A stretch of 64,000 bases of DNA from Planctomycetota bacterium (lineage in GTDB: Bacteria; Planctomycetota; UBA1135; GCA-002748355): assembly GCA_027021385.1 (NCBI GenBank), contig JALUUL010000058.1, positions 1 through 64,000 on the forward strand. Reading direction: 5' to 3'. The position numbers and the translations under genes were made by a program. This document shows, one piece after another, positions 52,451 to 62,151 of the stretch. The notes under the pieces were generated by a model that did not search any database, was not told where the DNA came from, and was given only the letters and a program-made list of their open reading frames with translations. The number at the start of each line of letters is the position of its first letter. The first letter of the stretch is position 1.

Positions 52451-54208
52451 GTGCCGCCGATCCTCCCCCCCGAAACCGTTCCCGAGACCGCTCTCGAGGC
52501 CCTGGCGAGGAGTTGCGGACTCTCCCTCCCCCTGGCCGAACTGCTCTGGCGCCGCGGGCATAGGAGCCCCGAGGAGGCTCGGGCCTGGCTCGACGCCGAT
52601 CCCCGCGGTCTCCACGATCCATTCCTGTTCCGGGCGATGCCCCGGGCCGTCGAGCGGATCCGGAAGGCTCTCCGGGACCGGGAGAGGATCCTGATTCACG
52701 GGGACTACGACGTCGACGGACTGACCGGCACCGTCGTCCTCCTCTCCTTCTTCCGGATGCTCCAGGCCGAGGTCGACTGGTTCATCCCCCGCCGGGACCA
52801 GGGATATTCCTTCTCCGAGGCCTCGATCGAGAAGATCCGGGAAGGCGGGCACAGGCTCTGCATCTCGGTCGACAACGGAACCGCGGCGGGCCGGGAGATC
52901 GAGGCCATCCAGGCCCTCGGCTGCGACGTCCTCGTCACCGACCATCATGGGGGAAGCGGGGATCCCGCGCCCGCCTTCGCGATCCTCAACCCCAGACTCG
53001 AGGACGCGGGGTATCCCGACCCCCACCTCGCCGGCGTCGGCGTCGCGTTCAAGCTGGCCTGGGCGGTGGCCGAGTCCTTCTCAAGCCGGAGGATCCTTTC
53101 CGAGGAGTTCCGCCGCTACCTGCACGACGCGGCGGCTCTGGTCGCGCTCGGGACGGTCGCCGACATCGTCCCCTTGACCGGGGAGAACCGCATCCTCGTC
53201 CGCATGGGCATGAAGGCCCTGCGCCACACCGGCAATCCGGGGCTTGCGGCCCTCCTCGACGTCCTAGGCCCCGAACGCCGCACGATGTCCGCCGAGGATG
53301 TCTCCTTCCGGCTCGGCCCGCGCTTGAACGCCGCCGGAAGGATGGGACACGCCGACACGGCTCTCCGCCTCCTGACAGCCTCCTCCTACGGCGAGGCCCG
53401 GCGTCTCGCCGACGAACTCGAGCGCATGAACCGGCGGCGACAACAGGTCGAGGCCGCGACCCTCGAGAAGGCCGAGGCCTTCCTCGCCTCCGCCCCCGGC
53501 GGGACCTCGACCCCGGTCCTCCTCGCCTGGGGAGAGGACTGGCACCTCGGCGTCCTCGGCATCGTGGCCGCCCGTCTCGTCGACAAGTACCGCAGGCCCG
53601 CCCTGGTCCTGACCGTGAAGGACGGCCTCGCGCAGGGATCGGGACGCAGTCTCGGAGGCATCGATCTCCGCGCCCTGCTCGAGCGGGTCTCGGACCGCCT
53701 CCTCCGCTGGGGGGGGCACGCCCGCGCCGTCGGACTGCGCTGCCGGGCCGAGGACTGCGAGGGACTCCGCGAGGCCCTGCGGCAGGCCCCCCTCCCGGGC
53801 GTGAACCGTCCCGAAGCTCCGATCCAGGCCGAGGTCCGGGCCCCCCTCGCCCGCTGGTCCTCGTCCGAACTCAAGGCCCTGGCCCGCTTCCGCCCCTTCG
53901 GGGAGGGGAACCCCCTGCCCCGCTTCCTCGCGACCGGCGTCCGGATCTCGAGGAACGCGCGCCGCATCGGACCCGGCGGCCGGGGGCTCCTGGGCACCGC
54001 GATCCAGGACGGGACCGCCCTGTCCTTCCATGCCCCGGTCCTCGGCCACCGTCTCGAGGAGTTCCTCGGACGGCCCGGACCCTGGACCCTCCTCTACACG
54101 CCGCAATTCGCCGCGCGACCGGAGGCGGGACCGATCCAGCTCCACGTCCACGCGATCGAGGCGGAGGCCTCACGATCCCGGTCCCTCCCCGCCGAAGAAC
54201 GAGCATGA
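52451..54208 (+). CDS. recJ: single-stranded-DNA exonuclease RecJ
   Basis: The 585-residue product is taken from GTG 52451, which gives PPILPPETVPETALEALARS, a usual RecJ N-terminus; the frame is open earlier but unlike RecJ. DHH-family motifs: HGDYDVDGLTGT (I), SVDNGT (II), VTDHHGG (III), and GPRLNAAGRMG, with DHHA1 SGRSLGGIDLRALL and GGHARAVGLR. It degrades 5'-ended single strands in repair. Its stop overlaps the next start by four bases. Confidence 0.93.
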   Translation: MPPILPPETVPETALEALARSCGLSLPLAELLWRRGHRSPEEARAWLDADPRGLHDPFLFRAMPRAVERIRKALRDRERILIHGDYDVDGLTGTVVLLSFFRMLQAEVDWFIPRRDQGYSFSEASIEKIREGGHRLCISVDNGTAAGREIEAIQALGCDVLVTDHHGGSGDPAPAFAILNPRLEDAGYPDPHLAGVGVAFKLAWAVAESFSSRRILSEEFRRYLHDAAALVALGTVADIVPLTGENRILVRMGMKALRHTGNPGLAALLDVLGPERRTMSAEDVSFRLGPRLNAAGRMGHADTALRLLTASSYGEARRLADELERMNRRRQQVEAATLEKAEAFLASAPGGTSTPVLLAWGEDWHLGVLGIVAARLVDKYRRPALVLTVKDGLAQGSGRSLGGIDLRALLERVSDRLLRWGGHARAVGLRCRAEDCEGLREALRQAPLPGVNRPEAPIQAEVRAPLARWSSSELKALARFRPFGEGNPLPRFLATGVRISRNARRIGPGGRGLLGTAIQDGTALSFHAPVLGHRLEEFLGRPGPWTLLYTPQFAARPEAGPIQLHVHAIEAEASRSRSLPAEERA

Positions 54209-54840
54209 GCCTCCAGGAACACGGCGAGCCCCCCGCCCGCGGGGGTCCGATCCGTCGCCTCTACGACTGGACCCTGCACTGGGCCTACACCCCCTACGGG
54301 AATCCGGCCCTCGCCGTGCTCGCGTTCATGGAGTCCAGTTTCTTCCCGATCCCCCCCGACGTCCTCCTTCTCCCCCTGGTCCTCGGACGAAGGGATCGCT
54401 GGCTCCGTTTCGCCTTCCTGTGCACGGTCTTCTCCGTTCTCGGAGGTCTCTTCGGATACTGGATCGGCCACGCGCTCTGGGAGGACGTCCCCTGGATCCA
54501 GCAGACCTTCTTCTCGATCCCGGGGGTGACGCGGGCCGCCTTCGAAACGGTCGAGGATTGGTTCGCCGCCTACAACTTCTGGATCGTCTTCACCGCGGGG
54601 TTCACGCCGATCCCGTTCAAACTCTTCACCGTCACGGCCGGGGTCTGCGGGGTCGATCTCCCCCTCTTCCTCCTCGCGGCCACGGTCGGTCGCGGCGCAC
54701 GTTTCTTTCTCGTGGCCTGGATCCTCCAGCGCTTCGGACCGAAGGCCCGGGAAATCCTAGAAAGGCGTTTCGGCCTGATGACGATCTGCTTCGTAATCCT
54801 GTTGCTCGGAGGATTCCTGATCGTCAAATGGATCCTTTGA
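54205..54840 (+). CDS. YqaA/DedA-type VTT-domain membrane protein
   Basis: A 211-residue polytopic protein with four to five helices. MESSFFPIPPDVLLLPLVLG and GFTPIPFKLFTVTAGVCG are the two re-entrant VTT motifs of the YqaA branch of the DedA/SNARE-associated family. Relatives are linked to lipid scrambling and envelope maintenance; the precise role here is unknown. It is translationally coupled to recJ and lies 39 bases before hldD. Confidence 0.87.
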   Translation: MSLQEHGEPPARGGPIRRLYDWTLHWAYTPYGNPALAVLAFMESSFFPIPPDVLLLPLVLGRRDRWLRFAFLCTVFSVLGGLFGYWIGHALWEDVPWIQQTFFSIPGVTRAAFETVEDWFAAYNFWIVFTAGFTPIPFKLFTVTAGVCGVDLPLFLLAATVGRGARFFLVAWILQRFGPKAREILERRFGLMTICFVILLLGGFLIVKWIL

Positions 54841-54879
54841 GAGGGAGCGCGGGTTCATCATGCAGGAAAGACTTGGAAC

Positions 54880-55872
54880 ATGGCTTGCAACGTCGTAACC
54901 GGAGGAGCCGGTTTCATCGGTTCCTGCCTGGTCGCTGGCCTCGAACGGAGCGGCGGGGAACCGACCGTCGTCTTCGACGAACTCGGCCGGGGATCCAAGT
55001 GGCGGAACCTCGCCAAGCGTGAACTCGAGGCCCTCCTTCCCCCCGAGGCCCTCCTGCCCTGGCTCGAGGAGCATGCCTCAAAGGTCGGCCGCGTCTTCCA
55101 CCTCGGCGCCGTCTCCGCAACGACCGAGACCGACGTCGACCTCATCCTCTCGCAAAACTTCCACCTCTCGACGAGGCTCTGGGAGTTCTGCGCCGCCCGG
55201 GGGATTCCCTTCTTCTACGCATCCTCCGCGGCGACCTACGGCGACGGTTCGCAGGGCTTCGACGACGATTGGAGTCCGGAGGCCCTGGCCAGGCTCCGGC
55301 CCTTGAACCCCTACGGCTGGTCGAAGCACCTCTTCGACCGTTGGGTCTCCCGGAGGATCTCGGAGGGAAGGCCCGCGCCCCCCTCCTGGGCCGGGCTCAA
55401 GTTCTTCAACGTCTACGGACCCGGGGAGAACCACAAGGGGGAGATGCGAAGCGTCGTCTCGAAGGTCTTCGACGCCCTCCGGGACGGGCGGCCCGTCCGC
55501 CTCTTCCGCTCCCACGACCCGCGCTACCCGGACGGCGGGCAGTGCCGGGACTTCGTCTGGGTCGGCGACTGCGTCGAGGTCCTGCTCTGGCTGGCCGCGC
55601 AACCGGACCGCCGCGGCATCTTCAACGTCGGGACGGGCAGGGCGCGCTCCTTCCTCGACTTCGTGAAGCCCGTCTTCGAGGTCCTGGGGCGAAGGCTCGA
55701 GATCGAATTCATCGACACCCCTGAGGGGATCCGGGAGAAGTATCAGTACTTCACGCAGGCGGAGATCGGACGACTCCGGAAGGCGGGATACGAACGACCC
55801 TTCCTCGATGTGGAGGAAGGGGTGCGCCGCTATGTCGAGGAATACCTCGCGGCGGGGGACCCCCACCCCTGA
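54880..55872 (+). CDS. hldD: ADP-L-glycero-D-manno-heptose 6-epimerase
   Basis: A 330-residue extended short-chain dehydrogenase. VTGGAGFIGS binds NADP, YASSAATYG and NPYGWSKHLFD hold the catalytic Ser/Tyr-Lys, and LGAVSATTETD, KFFNVYGPGENHKG and DGGQCRDFVWV are typical of HldD. It makes the heptose of LPS inner core, so the host should have LPS-type outer membrane. AGGAAAG lies upstream. Confidence 0.92.
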   Translation: MACNVVTGGAGFIGSCLVAGLERSGGEPTVVFDELGRGSKWRNLAKRELEALLPPEALLPWLEEHASKVGRVFHLGAVSATTETDVDLILSQNFHLSTRLWEFCAARGIPFFYASSAATYGDGSQGFDDDWSPEALARLRPLNPYGWSKHLFDRWVSRRISEGRPAPPSWAGLKFFNVYGPGENHKGEMRSVVSKVFDALRDGRPVRLFRSHDPRYPDGGQCRDFVWVGDCVEVLLWLAAQPDRRGIFNVGTGRARSFLDFVKPVFEVLGRRLEIEFIDTPEGIREKYQYFTQAEIGRLRKAGYERPFLDVEEGVRRYVEEYLAAGDPHP

Positions 55873-55884
55873 TCGGGCCGGGCG

Positions 55885-55912
55885 GACCGCACCCGCCGCC
55901 TGCCCTGCGGTC
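55885..55912 (+). terminator. terminator after hldD
   Basis: GACCGCA and TGCGGTC form a 7-bp stem around a 14-base loop and are followed by TTT, 13 bases after the hldD stop and before the convergent gene at 55963. Confidence 0.5.
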
Positions 55913-55962
55913 TTTCCGACCGATCTCCGGCGGATCCCCGCGCTCTCCCCGACCGGTCCCGG

Positions 55963-58170
55963 TCAGCGGCTCGCCTGGAAGGCGAAACGCTTCTTCAGGC
56001 CCACGAGGTTGTAGGAGTTGCGGAGCACGGAGAGGAGACGCTCCCGGGAGAAGGAAAACCATTCGTTCAGGAGATGACGGCGGTCGACCCCGGCGAGCCC
56101 GGCCTCCTTCTTCCCCGCGAGGCGGCAGACGTAGAACACCCCCTCGGTCGCATCCTCGAGCACGTCGCTGACCCGTCCCTCCTCCAAATCCCGAATCGAG
56201 GGTTCGGCTTCCAGGAAGGCCGCAGCCCCCTTCACCTTCAAACTGAAGAGCGGGTCCGAGGACGCGTCGTCGAAGAACGGGCCGAGGGTCCGGATCTCGA
56301 GTCCCGCGACCTTGGCGGCCTCCGCGAAGGCCTCCCCGAGTTTGGGGGCGATCGCCTCGACGATCTCGGGATCCAGCTTCTTCTCGATCTCCTTGCGGAT
56401 CGACGCGCGTTCGTCCTCTCCGCGAGAGAGTTCCTTCTCGAGTTTCGCGAGCTGTTTCTTGAACAAGGGGATCGCCCGCTTCACGAGGTCGGGCGATTCG
56501 AGCATCTTCTTCTTCTCGGCGATGTCCTTCTCGAGGCTGCTCTTCCATGCCTCGAATTTCTTTCCGACCTCCTCCTCGATCCGCTTGCGGATCGAGGCGA
56601 CCTTTTCGGGAACGAGGGCCTCGGCCTTCTTCCTCATGAGTTCGAGGAAGCGTTCGGCCCTTTTCTTCGCCTTCTTCTTGGCTTCCAGCTTCGCCCAGGT
56701 CTTCCGGGCCTCATCCCTGATCGAGGCGAGGGGCTTCAGGACGTTCATCTCCCGTTCGAGGAGATGGAAGAAGAACATGCCCTTCTCGGCCGTCTGCACG
56801 GCCGACAGCATCCCGACCTCGGAAACGCTTCCGAGGGCCCAGAACCCTTCCCATCGTCCGAGGACACCGAGTTCCTTGTATTCCTCCGGAGCCTTCAGTT
56901 CCCCGGGCTCGAGAAAGGTCAGCCCCTTCCTCCCCTTCGCGATCTTCTCGAACCAGGCCTTCAGGTCGAAGGAGGAAGCCGCCCCATCCTTGGAATCCTC
57001 CTTCCCCTCGCTTCCGGTCTTCTCGCCGGCTTCCTCGCTGGCCTTCCGGGCCTGATCGAGGAGGCGCTCGACGACCGCCTCCAGCTTCATCCGGCGCTTG
57101 ACGTCTTCCTTGACCTCCTGGAAGGGTCTGTACTTCGCCTGTTCCGGGGTCGGAGGGAGCATGGGTTGCGGCTTCGCGGGGGGCTTCGTCGTTTCTCCGC
57201 CCCCCTGTCCCCCGGAGCCCGCCCCGCCCTGGGGATCCTGGAGGAGCCCGCCGTCCTCGTCGCGCTTCCCGCCCCCGTCCCCGGAGGCGTCCTTACCCGG
57301 TTCCTTCCAGTCGGGACGGACATAGAGTCGATCCCGATCGAAGTTGTAGCGGGTCTCCAGGTCCTCCTCCGAGGGATCCTCGTAGTCCTTCAGCTCTTCC
57401 GCGAACTCCTCGAGCTTCGCCTCGGCCTCGAGGAGGGCGACTCCGTCGAAACGGACGTGGACCGGGTCGACGAAGCCGTATTTCGTCTGGTCGTCCTTGG
57501 ACAGGGAGGCGATCCAGGCGGAGAGCTTCCCGTCGTCAGGCGGATTCTCGAGGAGCTTCTTCTCGTCCTCCTTGCTCGAGAACTCGAGGTACTGGAGTTC
57601 GAGGAGCTTGCGCTTCCTGCCGAGGGCCTCGGCCTGGGCCGCGGCGCTCAAGTCCGTCCCCGCGAGTTGTTCGAGATGCACGAGGATCGAGATCTTGAGG
57701 CCCTCCCGGACGAGGAGCCGGAGGGAGGACTCATCCCCGACCCCGAGGGCCCGGGCCAGCTGGCGGGGGTCTCCCCCCACCTTCGAGACCAGCTCGAGTA
57801 CGGCCTTGTCCGTCTCCTCGTCCGAGACGTCGATCCCCCTCTCGATCGCCACCCGGCGCAGGATCGCGAAGACCAGGGTCGGATCCTGGGTGAAGTCGGG
57901 CTCCAGGTCGGCGAAGACGAAACTCCGCCAGGGAAGCTGCATCTGGAGGAGTCTCGCCTGCATCCGGGCAAGGCTCATCCCCATCTGCTGGTCCTCCATC
58001 GTGAGTTCGATCGTCTTCGACCCGTTCTCCCCGACCGGGACCAGGATCGTTCCGAGGCTCGGCTGGCCGAGCCGGGCGACGTAGGCGTAGATCGCGCCCG
58101 TGATCGAAAAGGTCACGAGGGCGAAGAGGGTCAGGGCGAGGAACAGGGGTCGCTTGTATTTCTCGAACAT
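55963..58170 (-). CDS. membrane-anchored SurA/PpiD-like protein, large
   Basis: A 735-residue protein anchored by one N-terminal helix (LFLALTLFALVTFSITGAIY). The region of about 85-190 (ILRRVAIERGIDVSDEETDK, LVREGLKISILVHLEQLAG) resembles the SurA/PpiD N-terminal chaperone domain. A Gly/Pro/Gln linker follows (about 285-350), then long Lys/Glu-rich helices (about 360-640), and a final domain with FYVCRLAGKKEAG. No clear PPIase catalytic set is visible. A role as periplasmic folding factor is inferred. It is convergent with hldD. Confidence 0.7.
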   Translation of the reverse strand: MFEKYKRPLFLALTLFALVTFSITGAIYAYVARLGQPSLGTILVPVGENGSKTIELTMEDQQMGMSLARMQARLLQMQLPWRSFVFADLEPDFTQDPTLVFAILRRVAIERGIDVSDEETDKAVLELVSKVGGDPRQLARALGVGDESSLRLLVREGLKISILVHLEQLAGTDLSAAAQAEALGRKRKLLELQYLEFSSKEDEKKLLENPPDDGKLSAWIASLSKDDQTKYGFVDPVHVRFDGVALLEAEAKLEEFAEELKDYEDPSEEDLETRYNFDRDRLYVRPDWKEPGKDASGDGGGKRDEDGGLLQDPQGGAGSGGQGGGETTKPPAKPQPMLPPTPEQAKYRPFQEVKEDVKRRMKLEAVVERLLDQARKASEEAGEKTGSEGKEDSKDGAASSFDLKAWFEKIAKGRKGLTFLEPGELKAPEEYKELGVLGRWEGFWALGSVSEVGMLSAVQTAEKGMFFFHLLEREMNVLKPLASIRDEARKTWAKLEAKKKAKKRAERFLELMRKKAEALVPEKVASIRKRIEEEVGKKFEAWKSSLEKDIAEKKKMLESPDLVKRAIPLFKKQLAKLEKELSRGEDERASIRKEIEKKLDPEIVEAIAPKLGEAFAEAAKVAGLEIRTLGPFFDDASSDPLFSLKVKGAAAFLEAEPSIRDLEEGRVSDVLEDATEGVFYVCRLAGKKEAGLAGVDRRHLLNEWFSFSRERLLSVLRNSYNLVGLKKRFAFQASR

Positions 58171-58266
58171 CGTCTCCCCATAGGGGGTTCGGGCAACCGA
58201 AGAAAGCGGGCCATGATAGGCTCCCGGCTTCCCCCGGGAAACCCGAGCACGGGGGAAAGCCCGAAC

Positions 58267-59103
58267 TCAGATCCGACCCTGCTGGAACTCCCGGAGGGAG
58301 GGAAGATCCTCGAGGGAGGAGAGCCCGAAACGATCGAGAAAGGACCGGGTCGTTCCGTATTGGAACGGGGCGCCGGGAACCTCCGCCCGTCCCAGGACCC
58401 GGATCAGTTTCCGGTCCAGGAGGGCCCGGAGCATCGGGCCGACCTTGACCCCGCGGATCGCCTCGATCTCGGCTCGGATGACGGGTTGCCGGTAGGCGAT
58501 GATCGCGAGGGTCTCGAGCGCGGCGGGGGTCAGGCGCTCGACCCGGCGCAGCCTCTTGAGCCGCAGCAGGAAGGGGTAGAACTCCTGCCGCGTATAGAGT
58601 CTCCAGGCCCCTCCGTGCTCCCGGCATTCATAGGGGCGGCCCTCCCGGTCGAGCCGTTCCTCGAGCGCCTCCAGGGCCTCCTTGACCCGACTGGCGGGGA
58701 CCCCCAGCACCTCGGAAAGCCTCCCGAGGCCCAGGGCTTCCGTCGACGCGAAGAGGACCGCCTCGAGGGTCCGTGACAATCTCCGCTCGTCCTCCTCGTC
58801 CCCTTCCATGAAGGGATGGACCGCTGGAACCTCCTCCCCCCGCTCGGAAAGCCGGATCTCCGCGTCCTCGAAACCCTCTGCCTCCGGGTCGGGGTCCCGA
58901 GGGGACGCGGCGCGGGATTCCCGGCCTTCGGAATCGGATCGGGTCGGGCTCTCCGGGGCGGGGACCTCCGCCGGCGGCGGAAACGCGGACCCGACCGGCG
59001 CCTCGGGAGGAGAGGGGACCTCGTCCTCGAAGGGACGGTCCGGATCGGCCTTGCGGATCATGCGCTCACGATACCAGGGGAGGAAGTCGAAGACAGCCGT
59101 CAT
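58267..59103 (-). CDS. scpB: segregation and condensation protein B
   Basis: The 278-residue product has the ScpB core in its last 180 residues: LEAVLFASTEALGLGRLSEV, YQ-like EHGGAWRLYTRQEFYPF, RLTPAALETLAIIAYRQPV, EIEAIRGVKVGPMLRALLDR and a C-terminal YGTTRSFLDRFGL. ScpB partners ScpA in the SMC condensin. The first 95 residues are an acidic, Pro-rich extension not found in short ScpB proteins. The start at ATG 59103 overlaps the preceding stop by four bases. scpA is not in the window. Confidence 0.9.
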   Translation of the reverse strand: MTAVFDFLPWYRERMIRKADPDRPFEDEVPSPPEAPVGSAFPPPAEVPAPESPTRSDSEGRESRAASPRDPDPEAEGFEDAEIRLSERGEEVPAVHPFMEGDEEDERRLSRTLEAVLFASTEALGLGRLSEVLGVPASRVKEALEALEERLDREGRPYECREHGGAWRLYTRQEFYPFLLRLKRLRRVERLTPAALETLAIIAYRQPVIRAEIEAIRGVKVGPMLRALLDRKLIRVLGRAEVPGAPFQYGTTRSFLDRFGLSSLEDLPSLREFQQGRI

Positions 59104-60119
59104 CCCTCCTTGAGAAGGAAGGCCGTCATGTCCTCCGGCCGGATCGGACGGCGGGCCAGGTCCTTCTGGATCTCGGGCCAGACCTCGGAGAACGGGCGGG
59201 GATCGGGAAGGGTCCGTTCGAGCACTCTAACGAAGGCGAAGAACCGCCCCGATCCCCGCTCCTTTCCGCCGAGCTGGGTCGAGGGGAAGGGGAGGAGGGG
59301 CGACAGGGCCCCGGCGGGCACCCCTTTCGCCAGACGCACGTAGATCCCCCCCCCGGAGAGGGGAAGCCAGCGCAGCAGACCTCCGGCCGGTCCGCTCGGA
59401 TGGACGGAGGAGGCTCGCGCGACGACCCGGAAGTCGGCCCCCGCGGCGATCTTTTCGCGAGCCTTGCGGGCCTCCTCCGCCGCGCCCACGAAGATCCGGA
59501 GGCGGAGGATTCCTCCGCGGCGCTGGGCGTAGCGGAGGGCGTAGGCGCGCAGCCCCCTCCGCCAGGCGAGGAGCGCGATCCGCCGGCGCAGGGAGGGCAA
59601 TTCCTCCCCGAAGGTCGCGGACACCCAGTCCTCGAAGGAGAGTCCTACACGGCCTTCCCGCCGGAAGCGCCGCTCGAGACGCGCGAGTTCGGAGCGCAGC
59701 GCGAGCCTGAGGTCCTCCTTCGGAACGAAGATCCGATGGCGTTCCGCGAAGGCCCGGACCGCCTGGTCCAGCCGACAGAGTTCGAGGAGCTCGGCGACGG
59801 TCTTCGGGTCGCGCTCGGCGAGGCGGTCGAGGAGATGATGGGCGCGGATCTCGCCCTCCTTCCCCCTGCCGAGAACCCGATCCTCGGACCCCATGCCGGT
59901 CATCGCCTCGAGCGAAAAATCGGGAATCGCCCCCCCCGGATCGACCTTCCTTCCCGCCCGCCCTTTCGGGAGGGCTCCCGCCTCTTCCAGGTCCTCCTCG
60001 GCCCTCACGGCCACGGGCGCCTCGACCCGCCCCGCCCCGGGGGGAGGAGGGATCCTCGTCCCCCCGCATCCGGCGAACAGGCCCCAGACCAGGAAGGCCG
60101 CGCCCCCCCTCGTCCTCAT
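59100..60119 (-). CDS. parvulin-like (PpiC/SurA-type) lipoprotein
   Basis: From ATG 60119 the product is 339 residues with a lipoprotein signal ending LFAGCGG. The region about 225-295 (LRLRIFVGAAEEARKAREKI, GADFRVVARASSVHPSG, GGLLRWLPLSG) fits a rotamase domain; the N-terminal helices resemble SurA's substrate-binding part. It would help fold exported proteins. It is five bases downstream of the TPR/zinc-ribbon gene and overlaps scpB. Confidence 0.75.
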   Translation of the reverse strand: MRTRGGAAFLVWGLFAGCGGTRIPPPPGAGRVEAPVAVRAEEDLEEAGALPKGRAGRKVDPGGAIPDFSLEAMTGMGSEDRVLGRGKEGEIRAHHLLDRLAERDPKTVAELLELCRLDQAVRAFAERHRIFVPKEDLRLALRSELARLERRFRREGRVGLSFEDWVSATFGEELPSLRRRIALLAWRRGLRAYALRYAQRRGGILRLRIFVGAAEEARKAREKIAAGADFRVVARASSVHPSGPAGGLLRWLPLSGGGIYVRLAKGVPAGALSPLLPFPSTQLGGKERGSGRFFAFVRVLERTLPDPRPFSEVWPEIQKDLARRPIRPEDMTAFLLKEG

Positions 60120-60124
60120 TCCGA

Positions 60125-61621
60125 TCAACGGAAGCGCAGGATGCGGAAGAAACGCGTCCCGTGGCAGGTCGGGCAGGTCAGCTTGAGGGTCCGCCCCCCC
60201 TGGGGTCCCTGGGTTTCGAGATACCCGTTGCTCCCGCAGGTCGGGCAGGCGCGGAGGTGCGCGGACATCAGTTCGTAGTCGCCCCCGTTCTCGGCGTAGT
60301 AGGCCATGATCCATTGCTGGCGCTCGAGCGAAGTAGCCCGCTTCCACCATTGCTCCGGGGTCTCGAGATTGACGGCGCCACCTTTGCCGCCCCCCCCCCG
60401 GTTGACCCGCTTCAGGAACTCGCGCAGCCGCCGTTCGATCTCCCGGATGCGTTTCGACTTCCCCCCCTTCGGGCCCGCCTTCTTCTTCGCGATCTGCTGC
60501 CCGATCTTCGTCCCCTTCAACACCCCGTCCTTTCCGAGGACCCAGGAACCCGTTCCGTAGTTCGCCTTGTGCTCCTTGAGCCCCCTCAACCCCATCCGCT
60601 CGCGGAAGAAGGTCTCGACCTCGCTCTCCTCGAGACCGTACTTCTTTGCGATCCTGGCTCGGATCTCCTCCCCGATCTTCTCCTGCGCGAGGGTCTTGGC
60701 CTGCTCGATCCCGAGACTGCGGTCGGTGGCCGCGATCTTGGAGAGGGTCAGCAGGGAATCGAACCAGGCCCCCGCCACCTTCCGGACGAGATAGGCCTTC
60801 CTCGCCTCCTCGAGCTTCTTCTTCCGGTTCTCGAACTCCCCCCGGAGGGGACTGTCGGGAAACCTCTTCTCGAACTCTTCGACGACCTTCCCGGCGCCGG
60901 CGAAATCCTTGCGGTTCCGGAGGATGTTGATCTTGGCGAGGAGATCGGCCTGCTCCTTGTTGTTCAGAAGGGTGTCCACCTTCGCGATCCGCTGGTCGAT
61001 GACCCCGGCCTGCTTGCCTCCGCCCAGTTCCTTGGCCTTCAGCAGGTGCTCCTTGGCCCGGGCGTAATCCTCGACCCGGATCAGGTAATCCGCGAGGAGG
61101 GCGTGCTTGTCGGGATCCTCTCCGGGATCGATCTCGTTCCTCTTCCTTTCGTAGATCTGATCGGGGGTCAGGACTTCACGGATCGGGACCTCGAGGGTCT
61201 CGGGGATCCCTCGGAGATCGGCGACCCGGACCTTGTAGACGAGGGTCTTCTTGCGGAGGACGATCGTTCGTCCGTCCCGGGAGACGAGTTCGCCGACCAG
61301 GGTCTGGCGAGTCCCCCCGGGCCGTTCGACCTCCACCTTCAAGGCCTTCGTGAGGACGGCGTTCCCTGCGGAGGGATCGATCAGACTCCAGGCCTCGCGG
61401 ATTCTCACCGCGTCCGGGGCCGCGAGGTCCGACCAGCGCAGTTCGAGGAGACCGCCGGTGTCCGCGCGCCGGAAACTCAGTCCGTTCTCGTCCGCGTGCT
61501 CGATCTTCCCGATCAGCAGTCCTCCCCTGCGCAATCGGATCGTGTCCGCCCGGAGACAGGCCGCGCAGAGGAAGATCGCGAGAAGAAGGACCCCCGAACG
61601 CCCGAAAGGTCTTCTGTTCAT
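60125..61621 (-). CDS. exported TPR-like protein with C-terminal zinc ribbon
   Basis: The product is 498 residues from ATG 61621, overlapping the prepilin stop by four bases. A signal peptide (SGVLLLAIFLCAACLRA) is followed by two strand-rich repeats with IRLRRGGLLIGKIEHAD and by helical TPR-like units (about 150-270). Lys-rich helices lead to a C-terminal CPTCGSNGYL and CPTCHGTRF pair, two CxxC knuckles spaced as in a zinc ribbon or DnaJ-type finger. A zinc ribbon on an exported protein is uncommon. Function unknown; co-transcription with prepilins suggests a link to the pilus or secretion apparatus. Confidence 0.75.
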   Translation of the reverse strand: MNRRPFGRSGVLLLAIFLCAACLRADTIRLRRGGLLIGKIEHADENGLSFRRADTGGLLELRWSDLAAPDAVRIREAWSLIDPSAGNAVLTKALKVEVERPGGTRQTLVGELVSRDGRTIVLRKKTLVYKVRVADLRGIPETLEVPIREVLTPDQIYERKRNEIDPGEDPDKHALLADYLIRVEDYARAKEHLLKAKELGGGKQAGVIDQRIAKVDTLLNNKEQADLLAKINILRNRKDFAGAGKVVEEFEKRFPDSPLRGEFENRKKKLEEARKAYLVRKVAGAWFDSLLTLSKIAATDRSLGIEQAKTLAQEKIGEEIRARIAKKYGLEESEVETFFRERMGLRGLKEHKANYGTGSWVLGKDGVLKGTKIGQQIAKKKAGPKGGKSKRIREIERRLREFLKRVNRGGGGKGGAVNLETPEQWWKRATSLERQQWIMAYYAENGGDYELMSAHLRACPTCGSNGYLETQGPQGGRTLKLTCPTCHGTRFFRILRFR

Positions 61622-62151
61622 TTCCGTGCTCCTTCCAGGATCTCGCGGATCCTGACCGGAAAAGGTTTTCCTCGTGTCACGAGGAAGCGGAAGTTCTCGC
61701 CGACCTCCCTGCCCTGCCGTCGCCACCGGACCGAAACGAGGACGTAGACCTCGCCGGGACGGTCGGGATCGATCTCCGCTTCCAGATCATAGACCATGCC
61801 CGGAAACTCCGGCAGCGCGAGCCCTCGCCGTGGAGGCGGCAAGGCCTCTCCGAGGTCCCCGATCCAGGCCTCCTCGACGACCCTCTGTTGGACGGCGCGG
61901 GCGAGCCTGGAGGCGTCGTGGACCAGTTCGGCGCTCCGCTCCAACGCGATCCCCCGGGAAAAGACCCCGAGCGCGGTCGTGACCGTGAAGGCGAGGATCA
62001 TCAAGGCCGCGAGGATCTCGATGAGGGTGAACCCGCCCTCCCCTTTCGACGGAGGAACCGGTCGGGATCTCGAGGACCCGGACCGTCCCCCTCCCGAACG
62101 GAAGAAAGGCGAGGAGACCGGAGTTCGAGGGGATCCGCGGTTCTCATCCAT
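61618..62151 (-). CDS. prepilin-type protein, PilV/GspI-like
   Basis: The 177-residue product is taken from ATG 62151, eight bases inside the preceding prepilin gene. A polar, Ser/Arg-rich leader of about 42 residues ends EGG, followed by FTLIEILAALMILAFTVTTA, the prepilin helix with Glu at +5. The leader is unusually long. The globular domain has EEAWIGDLGEAL and VYVLVSVRWRRQG, the C-terminal GspI-like strand. Confidence 0.82.
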   Translation of the reverse strand: MDENRGSPRTPVSSPFFRSGGGRSGSSRSRPVPPSKGEGGFTLIEILAALMILAFTVTTALGVFSRGIALERSAELVHDASRLARAVQQRVVEEAWIGDLGEALPPPRRGLALPEFPGMVYDLEAEIDPDRPGEVYVLVSVRWRRQGREVGENFRFLVTRGKPFPVRIREILEGARK

